The notes under the pieces: generated by a model | The model's database searches: none | What the model was told of the DNA's origin: nothing | The model's input: only the letters and a program-made list of their open reading frames with translations | Made by a program: the position numbers and the translations under genes | Shown: positions 21,415-32,554 of the stretch, piece by piece | Numbering within the stretch: position 1 is the first letter of the stretch | Layout of the letters: each line of letters starts with the position of its first letter | Origin: Amphimedon queenslandica | Lineage: Eukaryota > Porifera > Demospongiae > Haplosclerida > Niphatidae | Direction of reading: 5' to 3' | Assembly (NCBI RefSeq): GCF_000090795.2 | Contig: NW_003546301.1 | Span: forward strand, 254,794-300,361 | DNA: 45,568 nucleotides

Positions 21415-21786
21415 TAAAACTGCATATACCAAAAAGAGAGCCATTATTGTAGTGCCATCCACTCTGTTATAGTTTACAATTGCATTATCTGACAGAAGCC
21501 TTGTGTTATTTTTCATTCATGAGCAAGTTTTATACGTTGTTTAAAGGCAGAAGTGCAAGCTGTAATAATTTATAATCAAGTTTATGGAATTATTAAAATC
21601 AATTATGAACGACAATTATGAAGGACACATTTTAAAAATAGCAGAGCAGTGTAGATCAGTCCAATAATTTTCACATTCACTAAGTGGAAACAACTTATGC
21701 CAACTTATTTAAAAGACTTTCATGTAAATCACGATTATGTTGAGGAATGACAACTCTTTCCAATTTTTCATTAATGACATTACCCT
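21415..21786. other. No gene recognised
   Basis: AT-rich sequence between the pogo-like element and the TRIM-like element. Its last four bases (CCCT, 21783-21786) are one copy of the TRIM target duplication. Confidence 0.5.
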
Positions 21787-22943
21787 TATAGCCAATCAAA
21801 AATGAGTGCGATGAGAAAGAAGCTGGCTGGCATAAAGCAGGCAGGATTGCTGCACTAGAGAGAGAGCTAACGATGCTTCGTGTTGACTCCCAAACACTGA
21901 TGATAATAATTACACTGCATGCATTATATACAAAGATAGTTCGTGAATATTTATGAGTTCTGATGTGATGTCATGATGAGTCAGCTCACTACAGTACTGC
22001 CCGCCAGACGAACAGTCAATATGAAACCAATGGAGAATGAGTAGACCATGAATAGTAGTCTATAAGTTGAGCTGTTGAGGGATTCTGACACATGAGGAAG
22101 TACCGTCGGTCTCCGAACAGTAATGTTAGTATCCGAACAAGTACTGTCAGTCTCTGAACGAGTAGTGTCTGAGAAAGAAAGAGCAGTGGGAGAATGAGAA
22201 AGTAAAGGTGCTGAACAGGCTTGAGTGATACAAGGAGGTGATGTGGTTAGTGTAGTGACCGCCTTGTTTATATTGAGTTCCAAGTAAAAAATGGTCGATT
22301 AGATAAGGCAAGCGAAGGTCAAACATGGTCGAGCAAAAGAATGACAAAAGAGTAATGAACAGCACATAGAGAGTAACAGCTAGGAGTAGTGTAAAACATG
22401 CTGCGGAGTGTTTCATGACATTTCGGAGTTGATCATCAGTGGGTCCATGGGTTAGAGATACAGAGACAATAAGCGAGTGGTTGGTATGGGTAGGTATAGA
22501 CCGACAGTGAGTTGTCCTGGCTAGAGAAACTCAGAGAAGAGCTGCCTTTATAGTCGTCTGACAGTGTGTTGCCAGAGAGACAAGAGCAAGCGTATGAGCT
22601 AGAGAGGCCAGCGTAAGTACGAGAGAGTATAGAGTGTGTGGACTAGCAGTGAGATTGAGGCAAACACACGTTCTATGATTACTGCTGCTGCAGCTGCTGA
22701 ACCCTGAGCAGTGAGTTGTCAGGGCCGACCGGGTCACCAATATAGCAAATCAAAAATGAGTGCTATGAGAAAGAAGCTGGCTGGCATAAGGCAGGCAGGG
22801 TTGCTGCGCTAGAGAGAGAGCTAATGATGCCTTGTGTTGACACCCGAACACTAATTATAATTACACAGCATGCATTATATACAAAGATAGTTCATGAACG
22901 TTATGAGTTTTGATGTGATGTCATGATGAGTGAGCTCACTACA
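21787..22943 (-). mobile_element. TRIM-like short LTR retroelement (1157 bp) with CCCT TSD
   Basis: The two LTRs (21787-21993, 207 bp; 22741-22943, 203 bp) are direct repeats about 90% alike. Read on the minus strand each begins TGTAGTGAGCTCAC; each ends CTATA rather than the usual CA, with the near-inverted TGTAG/CTATA. The 4-bp target duplication CCCT sits at 21783-21786 and 22944-22947. On the minus strand the base after the 5' LTR begins a primer-binding site, TTGGTGACCCGGTCGG (22740-22725). A purine-rich TCTGGCGGGCAGTAC precedes the 3' LTR. The 747-bp interior has no gag or pol signature, so it would depend on proteins from another element. Confidence 0.88.
22099..22159. repeat. Three tandem 20-21-bp units inside the TRIM-like element
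   Basis: AGTACCGTCGGTCTCCGAAC, AGTAATGTTAGTATCCGAAC(A) and AGTACTGTCAGTCTCTGAAC lie head to tail at 22099-22159. They are followed by a partial fourth unit (GAGTAGTGTCTGAG). No function is known. Confidence 0.75.
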
Positions 22944-22947
22944 CCCT

Positions 22948-23642
22948 CATCAAGCAATATACTTACCTGAGGTGGTTTAAATAAGTTGGTGTCAAACCAC
23001 ACTGAAAATTAATTGTCCACATGTATACTGGCTTATTTCAAACCACTTGGGGGGCATAGTGTAAACGGGGCTTTAGTTGGTTTCAGATAATCAAACTGGT
23101 TTAAGTACTGAAGCACCCGTTATTATGTATGCAATGTAGCATTATAAACCAATTTAACCAGTTATCTGTAGATACAAATAAGCTCATTTCTGAACTGCTT
23201 TGATTCAAATTGGTTTGAATATTATACATAGTATTATAGAATGGGATTGGAAACTGATCATATGAGTGCTTATCAGCCCTAATTAAGCAGGTGTGACTAG
23301 CCTACACTGTTTTTATTAAGACAGCCTGCACTAATTAATACAGCTAAGCTGCTTCTTTAGTTTATTGTGAATGTCCATTTTGAGCAAAAAAGGACAATTA
23401 GGACCCCCACAGTACGCTCCTCCATACACTCTTTTACATGCCACTAAACACGTTATGTTTTTAAGTATTTTGCTTTTTTTTGGCCGTGTTTGATGTTTCA
23501 AAGCTTCCTTTAATGATAGACTTTTGGGACTCTAATAGAGACACTAATGCTATTTGGGCTTGCATGTGATCATTTTTAACTAGACGTAAGATATTTTTGT
23601 GCCACTAAACAATTATAATTGTATCTCTTACCGTAGTGATGG
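22948..23642. other. MITE-like terminus and unassigned sequence
   Basis: GGGGCATAGTGTAAACGGGGCTTTA (ending at 23075) resembles the right end of the composite element (GTAAACGTGGCCTTA), so a related small element probably ends here. Its left part is interrupted by the TRIM-like insertion. No gene was seen to 23642. Confidence 0.4.
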
Positions 23643-23961
23643 TGTAGTAGATGCCATGTGTTAATGCGCATGCACGTCAGAGACACATTTTTTTCCTTTG
23701 TTTATTGTTCTTCTCCCAATCTTTTTATTGACCACTTAACAATTCATTGTAAAATATATTCAGTTAAGACCTTCACTCTTAACATTGGTGACCCGACGTC
23801 TCTTATTTCAGTGATTTCACACCATGGCTCTCCTTCACCAGTGTCAGACGTCACTTTGGCAACCGTCGCTCTCAAGCTACTTATATTTTGGCCTGCCGAT
23901 CCTGAATTATGGTTTGCGTAGTTTGATGCACAGTTCTGTACTTGAACGTATTACTTCACAG
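23643..23961 (+). mobile_element. Ty3/gypsy 5' remnant: LTR end, primer-binding site, start of gag
   Basis: A candidate LTR runs from TGTAGTAGATGCC (23643) to TTAACA (23784). It is followed directly by the primer-binding site TTGGTGACCCGACGTC (23785-23800). A gag frame then reads SDVTLATVALKLLIFWPADP, a form typical of Ty3/gypsy Gag N-termini. The frame has in-frame stops (TAG after WFA, TGA a few codons later), so it is dead. It breaks at 23961, where a hAT element is inserted. The LTR start is tentative because no second LTR is present. Confidence 0.75.
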
Positions 23962-26551
23962 CAGAGCCGTGGCAAGGCATTATAGGATGGTGTGACGAAG
24001 GAAAAAAGGTTTTTTTGGGGCGCGGAGCACCCCAAAAAACCTAATTAATTATTTAAGAGTGGGTTTGGTCTAATTACAGAAAAATTATAATTAATGTTTA
24101 AAAAAATTTTTAGAAAATTGATAAGCGATGGTCTGAATTAGCGACAAAATCATTCAAAGTAGTATGTAAATTCAGTGTGTCAGTTCTGTTTTTACGTAAG
24201 TGCAAAATCATGAGATGATTGAGGCGTTGTTGTCTCATTGTGCACCTCAAGCAACTTTTATGCGCCTTAATGCACTAAATGAGCTCTCAGATGTAGCATT
24301 TGTTGCTGGCATTACCAAAATAAGTTGAAGTAGTCGTTTAACTTCAGACAGTAGAGACATTTGTCCAGGAGAAAGTGAGAGGAAGTAAGATTTGATGTCA
24401 AAAATTCTAGGATTGGCAGACAAACCACTGGCTTGCTGTACTACATGAACACCAAATATTTGTAGCTGAGTACGAAGATTACTTAAATTAAAATCATCTT
24501 TGTAAAATTCTGATACTAATAGCAACTCATCTTCATAATCTTCCTGCTTAAAAGCTTTCAAAAGAAGTGTCTCCAAGTGTCTGTAGGTATTGCAGCCAGG
24601 CTGATTTAAGCACTTATCGATACAATTAATGATGAGATCCAGTGCTTCATAATAAAGTTGCCTAAAATAGATTTTTGGAGTAGTAGGAAAATCTCCACTA
24701 GATAAACCATCCTCATACCTTGCTGGTTGCTTGTGCTGATGAGGGAGCTTTGGCTCCATGATATGAAGTGACGTTGCTGATTTGTTAACAAATTCCCAGA
24801 AGTCATCATATGATTCTAAAGTTTCAATTGTCATTCTAGCAATTTTCTGTCCCTCAGCTACTGATATTGTTTTGTGTTGGAAGGTGCTACTCAGGTTATC
24901 TGTGTGCTGTAATATCATCTCACTAAGAGCAGCACCAAAGTAGAACTCAAAGGTTTTCGTTTGAGCCGATATACCTTGTATTCTTGCCTTTGTTTCAGTA
25001 TCAGTAGTTTCTGGAAGCACTTTAGCCCAGGTATTTTGCAATATCTTGTAGTTTTTTTATTACAATGGCAAGCAAATCTGCCCTGATAGTCCGTCCACCT
25101 GGTGGGACAGAGAACTCTGATTCCTTGTGACTTCTCAACTGTGTTATCTTTAAGACTTTGAAAAGCTGCTTCTCTTCGAGGTAAACATTTGATCAATTTA
25201 GTTATCTCCCTGGTTGTTTCCCATTCATCCATCATTACTTTTGAGCTCTTCAGGGTATGACTTGCAGCCAAATTGAGAGCATGGCCATAGCAGTGTGTAG
25301 AAACAGTTATTGGTTCAATATCACAAATCTGTTTAGCAACATCTGATTTGGAACCACTAATTGAGCTAGCCCCATCATAACACTCCATGAAGCTTATGTA
25401 TTAATAGATTTGCTCTCAAGAGTACATCCTTAATAACAGCTGTCAATGTATTAGAATCAATTTTCCAACTAAGTATAAGCCAAGAAATTCTTGATGTACT
25501 TCCAATCCTTGTGTTACCCAACAAATGATCAAAGTAACCTGTTCATTATTGGCGGCATCTGTTGTTTAATCAGCCATAACTGTTAAAAACGAAGTCTGAA
25601 GGTCTTCTGTTATATCTCGTAGTACCAGTTGAGTCATACATAACCTCAATAATTTCATTTTGAATCTCAGGGCTAGTATATACATTCTCCTTTCTTTTTA
25701 ACCAGTTCCTCAAATTAGTAATCATCTTCGACTTTAATCTTCAGGATTTGATGCAAGTTGCTGTCAGAGTCATCACTGTCACCCCTCATTGCAAGACCTT
25801 GTCGACACAGGAATCGAACACACGACAGGATATGAAGCAAAGCCTGACTATTTTGAACTTTCTGTGTTGCATGTTCCAGAGAAAGTTGCTCCCCAATATC
25901 TTGTGTAGTACATGGTAGAGTAATCATAACATCTACAGCTTCACGATGTGCTGCACTGTTTTTATGAGCCCTAAAACGAATTTTCCATCTTTCTAGTTTG
26001 TAAATCCAACCTCTACCTACAATAATTTTATAACTGTAAACTTCACATTGGTTTCAATACTCACAAAAGCTGGATCAGCTCTACTGGTCTTGATTCTCCT
26101 TAATTTGAAAGCCATTCAGCAAGTTATACAGTATACGCTATCTTCACCCTCATTGTAATGAAGAAATGGCCATTGCTTAAGCCAGGATCCTTGAAAACTC
26201 CTTTGCATGACTTTAGTCTTTCCAAAAGAATGCTTTAGAAAGATATAATCAACTGGTTGGTGTGGCTTTTTAATTTCAACTGTGGTTCTAGATCTAGATG
26301 TTGCAGAACAACTTGTAGTAGCCTGCTTAAGCTGTAGGGAGGATGAAGCCATCTTTCAATATGTGTAGTACACACCTCTTGTAGTATGTAAATAATTCAT
26401 GCAATATATTAATTATTGGCATAATAACAACAATAATAATGTAAACAATAGTTACTAGTTAGTTAACTTTAATATAAATGCCCCCTCAATGCCATTTTCA
26501 ATTTTTGATCTGGCCAAAACTGTAGCAACCGTACCGTCTGCTACGGCCCTG
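23962..26551 (-). mobile_element. hAT element (ZMYM-like transposase), 8-bp TSD, inserted in gypsy gag
   Basis: The termini CAGAGCCGTGGCA (23962-23974) and, read inward from the right, CAGGGCCGTAGCA match at 11 of 13 positions. Both sides carry the perfect octamer CTTCACAG (23954-23961 and 26552-26559). This is a textbook hAT insertion and fixes both boundaries. The minus-strand transposase inside is broken. Confidence 0.93.
24160..26352 (-). pseudogene. hAT transposase, ZMYM1-like with TTF zinc finger and dimerisation domain, frameshifted
   Basis: On the minus strand a start at 26352 leads into a TTF-type finger region (FQGSWLKQWPFLHYNEGE, VYCITC). Further down are RFLCRQGLAMRGDSDDSDSN (about 25760-25830), a DUF4371-like core with CYDGASS at about 25380, HCYGHALNLAASHTLKS and LCPTRWTDYQG. 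A long ORF (25041-24247) ends in the hAT dimerisation signature MPATNATSESSFSALRRIK. After a one-base shift at about 24255 the expected tail continues (TMRQQRLNHLMILHLRKNRT) to about 24170. At least four frame breaks occur. The order and content match ZMYM-type hAT transposases. It is inactive. Confidence 0.88.
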
Positions 26552-26559
26552 CTTCACAG

Positions 26560-26731
26560 TAAAGATTGTCTTTTGAAAGACACAAAATCAACATGCAGAA
26601 TCGTTTTATGGGAGATTAATGTTGGGAAGCTTACCCAAGCTTTAAATTTGATTATGTTAAAGTTTAGGAATACAATGGTATGTGTACTTATCACTTGTAG
26701 CTCACAATTCACAGCTTAAGAAGTACCTAAT
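26560..26731. other. Flank between hAT and copia insertions
   Basis: This is expected to be the continuation of the interrupted gypsy gag region, but I could not recognise Gag sequence here. No other feature was seen. Confidence 0.4.
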
Positions 26732-27021
26732 TGTTGAAGGAATGTAATTTACATGGTATTGAACTAGTTAATTTTGTGTAAACAGAAATATTGTTTTCTT
26801 GTCTATTTAATATGATTTTTGTGCAACTTAGTTTTGCAGATCTAGTGTGTATTGTATTGTATATTGAGTTATTCAATAATAAACCGTTAAATTGTTTATT
26901 GGTGATCAGATTCTGCTAACAGGTTATGAGCCCAGCATACTGAGCTAAAAGAGAGAACTATTCTAGTGTCAAAGAAGTCTTGAAGTGAAGATAATCCTAT
27001 GTATCTATATATCTTATTATT

Positions 27022-30000
27022 ATGATAGTGATGGCTGAAGCAGAAGCTAAGTGGTGGATTGAGAAGTTGGAGGGAGTAACTGGTCTGCCTGGAAATTCCA
27101 GATGAAACACTTACTACTTGCTAAAGGGTAATGGGGACTGGTTGATGGAACAAAAGTTCTTGGTAGGGGAGCAAATGCCTAACGGGAGGCTGAATGTAGG
27201 AGACAGCAGAAAATGTTCTCCACCACTGCTCTTTCTATTAGCTCATTCCAGCTGTACTTGATCACCTCTTTTGGAGATCCTCAACCAGCGTGGCAAGCTC
27301 TGTGTGACCACTACTAGAGAGGCATGTTGGCTAACAAGCGGTGGCTGAAGAAACAGTACTTCAGGATGGAAATGAGGTGATTCCATGGATAATAAGCACC
27401 TTAAAGAGATGAAAGAGCTTACTGATAAACTCGCAGCACTCAGGGCAGCAGTAGCAGAGGAAGACCAGGTCGTTACACTCATAGGAAGTTTACCTGCCAG
27501 GTACTCAACACTATTTGGAAGCCAGTGATGATCTCAATCTAAGCTATATTCAGCAGTGGCTGATACATGAAGAAAGAAAACTGAACGGAGATTTGGGTCT
27601 CACCAAAGTGATAAGAGGATCTATTTTTTGTTTTCAAGATATTAATTCATTGAGTATTAACAATAATAACCGGAGCAAATGAATCAAAATGTTGTCATGA
27701 TCACAAGTACCATGCCCAATTGTGGGAAAGATGCATGTATTGCGATGGAAAATACTTATTCCAAGGGCTTGAATTCGTTTCAGCAGAGGAGATATGTTAA
27801 GAAACTAAATCATTCTGGTTTTGAAGACACAAACTACCCATATTTATTACAAGAAATAGTTAAATTTCTAGAAAACATGGGTAATGGCCTCTGTTATGGC
27901 CACTTATTGAACTCAGGACGTGTTTAATTAAATAAAATATAAAAGTAAGTAGAAAAAAACTTTATCAGTAAATAACATCACTATATACATCATTCTCTCA
28001 CTGCTATGTATTGCTTCATGACTTTCAGATTATTTAGTTTTAGTCTCCCTCAGGCTGCATGTTGTGATATGAAAAAGGTTGTTCTCATGTTGTTGCATCA
28101 CTTTTTATAACTGAAACTGCATTTAAGAGTCACAGCTTGCATTATCATTGCTTACCTTGAATTACCAGGCATTACTTTACTATTTTTGTCATTTCTGCTA
28201 ATTTTTATTTTGCTATGTTACAGCAGAAAACCAGTGACGAAAAGTAGTCTATATCAGAATTATCTTGCAATTTATCTAGAAAGCAGTTAGACCAGCAGAA
28301 ACATTATTGCCAGCAACTTACAGTTAAATGTTTATTGACAAATTCTCGCTCTCATAACTATTTCTGTCCAATTTTTTCATTTTCTCTTCTTCAATGCAGA
28401 AGAGAAGGATATGAGGAAAGTTTTGTTATCTGCAAAGCTGTAGCAGCCCACGACACAGCAATTATTTACCATTGCAGCCAATGGCTCAAACAGCTTATTC
28501 CCCCAATTGGGTGTGGCACGTGGCAATGATGATTCATATTCTCAATTAAAACCATGAATAATTATTGTGAAAACCAAGAATAGCAATGGATCACCATCAG
28601 CAATGCACATTGGTGAGAATGGAGATCCCAAGAAAAACCGTCCTCAGAGAAAGCAATAGAGGCCTAAATGTTATAACTGTGGCCAGATAGGGACATTTTT
28701 GTAAAGACTCATAGTGACCAAAAACCTAGGCATAATGCGAAGCAAGCAAGGGAAGACACACCCAATACAGAAAATGAAAACGACACCTTTGAAGATGGAG
28801 TCTTCTGAATTGGGTCACCAAATTTTTCCTCACGTAGCAGATGGTTAATTGATTTGGGAGGTACTAGCCACATGACTCATTTGAAGGAACTGCTGTTCAA
28901 TTGCTATGAGCTGAAGACGCCACAGAGAGTGAGCTTAGGGGATAGTCATACTGTCTATGCAGTTGGCATAGGGGACATACAAGAAATGTGATATGAAAGA
29001 TGTCCTACATGTACCAAAGCTTACACAATTTATTCTCTGTGAGGCGGCAGCTACAAAGGGCAATAACAATAAATTTGGAAGAGGAAAATGTTGGATAAAA
29101 TCTTTTGGGTATGGGTTATTTGGAGTAAAAGCTGTATATGCTAAATTGTGAGCCTATAGTGCCAGAGTGTGCATCTCAGAATATATCAGAGAAATTAATG
29201 TACTAGTGGCACAAAAGGATTGGGCATTTAGGGGAACAGCAAATGAGAGAGATAATGCTAATGTTCCCTAATCAGAAAGGTTTATCCTTTTGTGAGCCCT
29301 GTGTAGAAGGCAAGCAACATAGAAAGCCATTTCAAGCCTTGAAAGAAATGAGATTCACAAGAATGTACAGTGCATTCACTGCAATGTGTGTGGGCCAATG
29401 CCTACTAAATTACTGGGTGGGAAAAAGTATTTTGTGTCCTACATTGGCAACTTGACTAGACATGGTAGCATCTATTTAATGAGAAATTAGTCCGAGGTCC
29501 CAGAGAAATCCAAATTGTTTGAAGCCTTCGTTTGTAACCAGACTGGCCTTATAATCGGTACTTTACATTCAAATTATTTTGGTGAATACCTATCAAACGA
29601 TTTTCAAAAGTATTTAAAGAGAAAAGGTATAAGACAGAAATGTAACGTTCCTTACTCTCCTGCACAAAATGGAGTGGCAGTGAGAATAAATAGAACTGTA
29701 GTGGAATCAGCTAGAACCAAGATTAGCTGTGCTGGACTACCTCAAAGCTACTGGGGAAAAACCGTGGTTACAGCAGCTTTCATAAGGACATAAGGAATAG
29801 AGTTCCCACCAGAAACTTCAAAGAGGTGTCACCATGTAAAAGGTGGTTCAGGAGGAAGCCTGACCTCAGCCCTTTAAAGATATTTGGTTGTGTGGCCTAT
29901 GTCCACATCCCAGACTGCAAGAGAAACTAATTGGATAGAAAACCTGTGAAATTGAGATTTGTGGGCTACCGTTCAAAGTCTGAAGGTCACAGGTTACTTG

Positions 30001-31725
30001 ATGAGAAAACCAAAAAGTCATTAGAAGCAGAGATGGGACTTCAATGAAGATGACTTCCACTTAATAGAAGATAAAAAAAGAAAGAAATGGAAACTGATGT
30101 ACAAGAAGGTGAACAAAACCTTTGAGAGAAGCCCCTATCCATATAGACGGAGGCGACCACCAATTCAATATGCTACTGATGAATTTATTGAGTCTGCAAT
30201 CAACACGTTTGAAACAAATGTACATGTACCTAAAGATATAGTAGAAGCTCAAAATTTCAGAATGGAAAGCAGCAGCAGATGCTGAGCATTACTTAACTAT
30301 GGTACTTGGGAATTGGCTCAATTACCAGATGGTCGTAAACCCATAGAGTGCAAATGGATATTTAAAGTGAAAAAAGGAGTGATGGTTGTATCCAACGTTT
30401 TAAAGTGAGATTGGTGGCTAAAGGTTATGTTCAAAAGTACGGAGTTGATTACAATGAAACATTTGCCCCCCCTTGTACAATATTCCTTCGTCCAAACACT
30501 CCTATCACTTGCAATTCAGATTGACATGATGATTCACCAAATGGATGTCACAACCGCATTCCTAAATGGCACTCTTGAAGTGGAGATTTGTGCAGCAGCC
30601 AACTAACTGGCTGTGTACCACTTAAACAAATCCTTTTATGGTCTAAAGCAGTCTCCTTGATGTTGGAATGAAGCATTCAATGAGCTCATAAAATCCATCA
30701 AATTAACTCGGAGTACAGCAGATCTATGTATATATAATTATCAAAACAGGATGTGTAAATGGGTTAGTTATTGTTGCAGTTTAGGTCGATGATGTTAATA
30801 TTGTTACTAAAAATCTACAGAATATGGCAGATGTCACGGAAGAATTGATGCAGAGATTCAAAAAGATGATGGACCTGGGGAAGCTACGTCATTGTCTTGG
30901 AATGGTAATCAAGGAAAAGGGATGTCTGTTGATACATCAGACGCTATACATAGAGTCTATGTTAAAAAGGTTTGGATTATCAGAGGCTGAGTGTATCAAC
31001 ACCAGCTAACACTGTCAAAATGAAAATAATGAGTCCAAGAAGCTAGCTGACCCAGCACTACCACCAATCAGTAGTAGGAAGTCTACTATACCTTGCTATG
31101 GAAACAGGGCCCGACAAATCTCAAGCAGTTGGAGTAGCATCAAATTATTGTTCGTGTCCCTCAGAAACACACCTAATGACTGCTAAGAGGATCCTTCGTT
31201 ACCTAAAGGAAACAACAAACCTAACTCTAAATATTAGAAGTCAAATGATGGTAAACTCATTGGTTTTTCTGATTCTCTTTTGGCTGGTAATAATGGCGAT
31301 AGTCACTATATATATGGCATTATATTGATACTGTGTAATGATGCAGTACCGTACAGCAAAAAGCAACCAGTCGTGGCATTATCTACTGCTGAAGCTGAGT
31401 ACATATCTTTAACTGCTGCAACACAAGAAACCATCTGGCTAAGAAGGCTAGTCAAAGACCTTAGCTGTTGCACCACCAAGGATCACACAACAATCAAAGA
31501 ACACAACTAGGGAGCCATCACTATTGCCAAAAACCCAGTCTATCATTCACAAACAAAACATAGACATTAAACACCATTACATTTGTGAGGCAATACAAGA
31601 TAAAGCAGTTTAATTGGAACACTGTCCACAGAAGAAATGCTGGCTGATATACTTTGAAACCACTAGCTCGTGAGAAATTTGAGAAACTAAGAGAAAAGAC
31701 GGGACTACAGGAGTTAATAAAATAA
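27022..31725 (+). pseudogene. Copia Gag-Pol polyprotein, multiply broken
   Basis: Starts at ATG 27022 and ends at TAA 31725. Gag: AWKFQMKHLLLAKG (after a shift) and YIQQWLIHEERKLNGDLG (about 27545). The zinc knuckle KCYNCGQIG at about 28665 is broken. Protease: WLIDLGGTSHMTH at about 28845 has Leu in place of the second residue of the DSG triad. Integrase: WHKRIGHLGEQQ and CEPCVEGKQHRKPF (29215-29330) precede the catalytic core, where all three acidic positions are changed: Asn at 29383, Asn at 29572, Val at 29680. Reverse transcriptase: MDVTTAFLNG at about 30541; the tyrosine of the catalytic box is a TAG stop at 30782, followed by VDD. RNase H: VVALSTAEAEYISLTAATQE (31371-31430). Many other stops and frameshifts are present. 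Confidence 0.88.
27610..28550. other. Extra ~0.9 kb between copia gag and zinc knuckle
   Basis: In copia elements the segment between the Gag core and the zinc knuckle is normally only a few hundred bases. Here about 1.07 kb separates them, and 27610-28550 does not read as Gag. It holds an 82-codon frame (27679-27927; NSFQQRRYVKKLNHSGFEDT, ending LLNSGRV) with AATAAA just after its stop. It is otherwise AT-rich. It is likely an insertion, but no repeat ends or target duplication were found. Confidence 0.45.
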
Positions 31726-31949
31726 CAGCTAACACTATGTAAGTAAGTGAGAGTGTTGAAGAAATGTAATTTACATGTAGTTGTTAAACTAGTTAATTTT
31801 GTGTAAACAATATGAATATTGTTGTCTTGTCTATTTAATCTGATTTTTGTGCAACTTTGCTTTGCAGATATAGTGTGTATTGTATTGTATATTGAGTTAT
31901 TGAATGATAAACTGTTAAGTTGTTTACTGGTGATCTGATCCTGCTAACT

Positions 31950-32554
31950 GTTTTATTGTGATGAAGAAGACCAGCCATCATCATCACAACTTGTTCTTAT
32001 GCAACCAATCACTGATGTTATAACCAGAAAAATTATTGCTGTACACTGTGTACAGTGAATAAGTAATTATTTCAGTCGTACCAGTTGCCAGGGAGGAACA
32101 GTACATACTTTGAATTCAGTCATTGGAAAGTGTGCACTGCAACTGTTAAATTGAGTAAATGCATTTGTAGCAAATGGGCATGAATTGTTATCTCAGATAC
32201 AAATGATCTAAAGTACTACTTGACCGTTTACAATGATGAACTAAAAGTTCTTTTAATGAAGGAATGGAGCGACTGAAGAGAACTTGCTCACAACAAACAT
32301 TCATGTTTCACAACTACACTGGCACAAACATTATCAAGCAAGTGGTTAGTGACAGTGATTCATTGAGCAGTTATTGTCATTATTTAATTGAATTCAAAAT
32401 GACTTGAAAAATAATTGAAATGATGTATAAAAATTAAAAATTGTTGCATTATTTCACTAAGCTTGCTAAGGCTTACCGCTTGATGTTTTACATTCTTCTA
32501 GTATTAATTATATTGATTAACTCATATTAGTTCTAATTAATAGATGTGAAGTAT
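31950..32554. other. No gene recognised
   Basis: Sequence between the copia element and the satellite. A short frame (31966-32056, EEDQPSSSSQLVLMQPITDV) is open but has no recognised relative. Confidence 0.4.

Larger units (their letters stand above)
26732..31949 (+). mobile_element. Ty1/copia retrotransposon, complete ends, inactivated
   Basis: The 5' LTR (26732-26921, 190 bp) and 3' LTR (31754-31949, about 196 bp) both start TGTTGAAG and are about 87% alike, differing by small indels. The 5' LTR ends AACA and is followed by GGTTATGAGCCCAGC, a likely primer-binding site. A purine-rich AAGTAAGTGAGAG precedes the 3' LTR. The interior carries gag, protease, integrase, reverse transcriptase and RNase H in copia order. 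No 5-bp target duplication is visible. The LTR divergence indicates an old insertion. Confidence 0.9.

Noticed and set aside
18827-21417. piggyBac element, because both ends are flanked by TTAA
   Set aside because: The encoded transposase is DDE_1/pogo type, and a TA duplication inside TTAA explains the flanks.
23658-23921. Independent 87-codon ORF
   Set aside because: It spans the LTR end, primer-binding site and Gag start of a gypsy remnant; only its C-terminal part is Gag-like.
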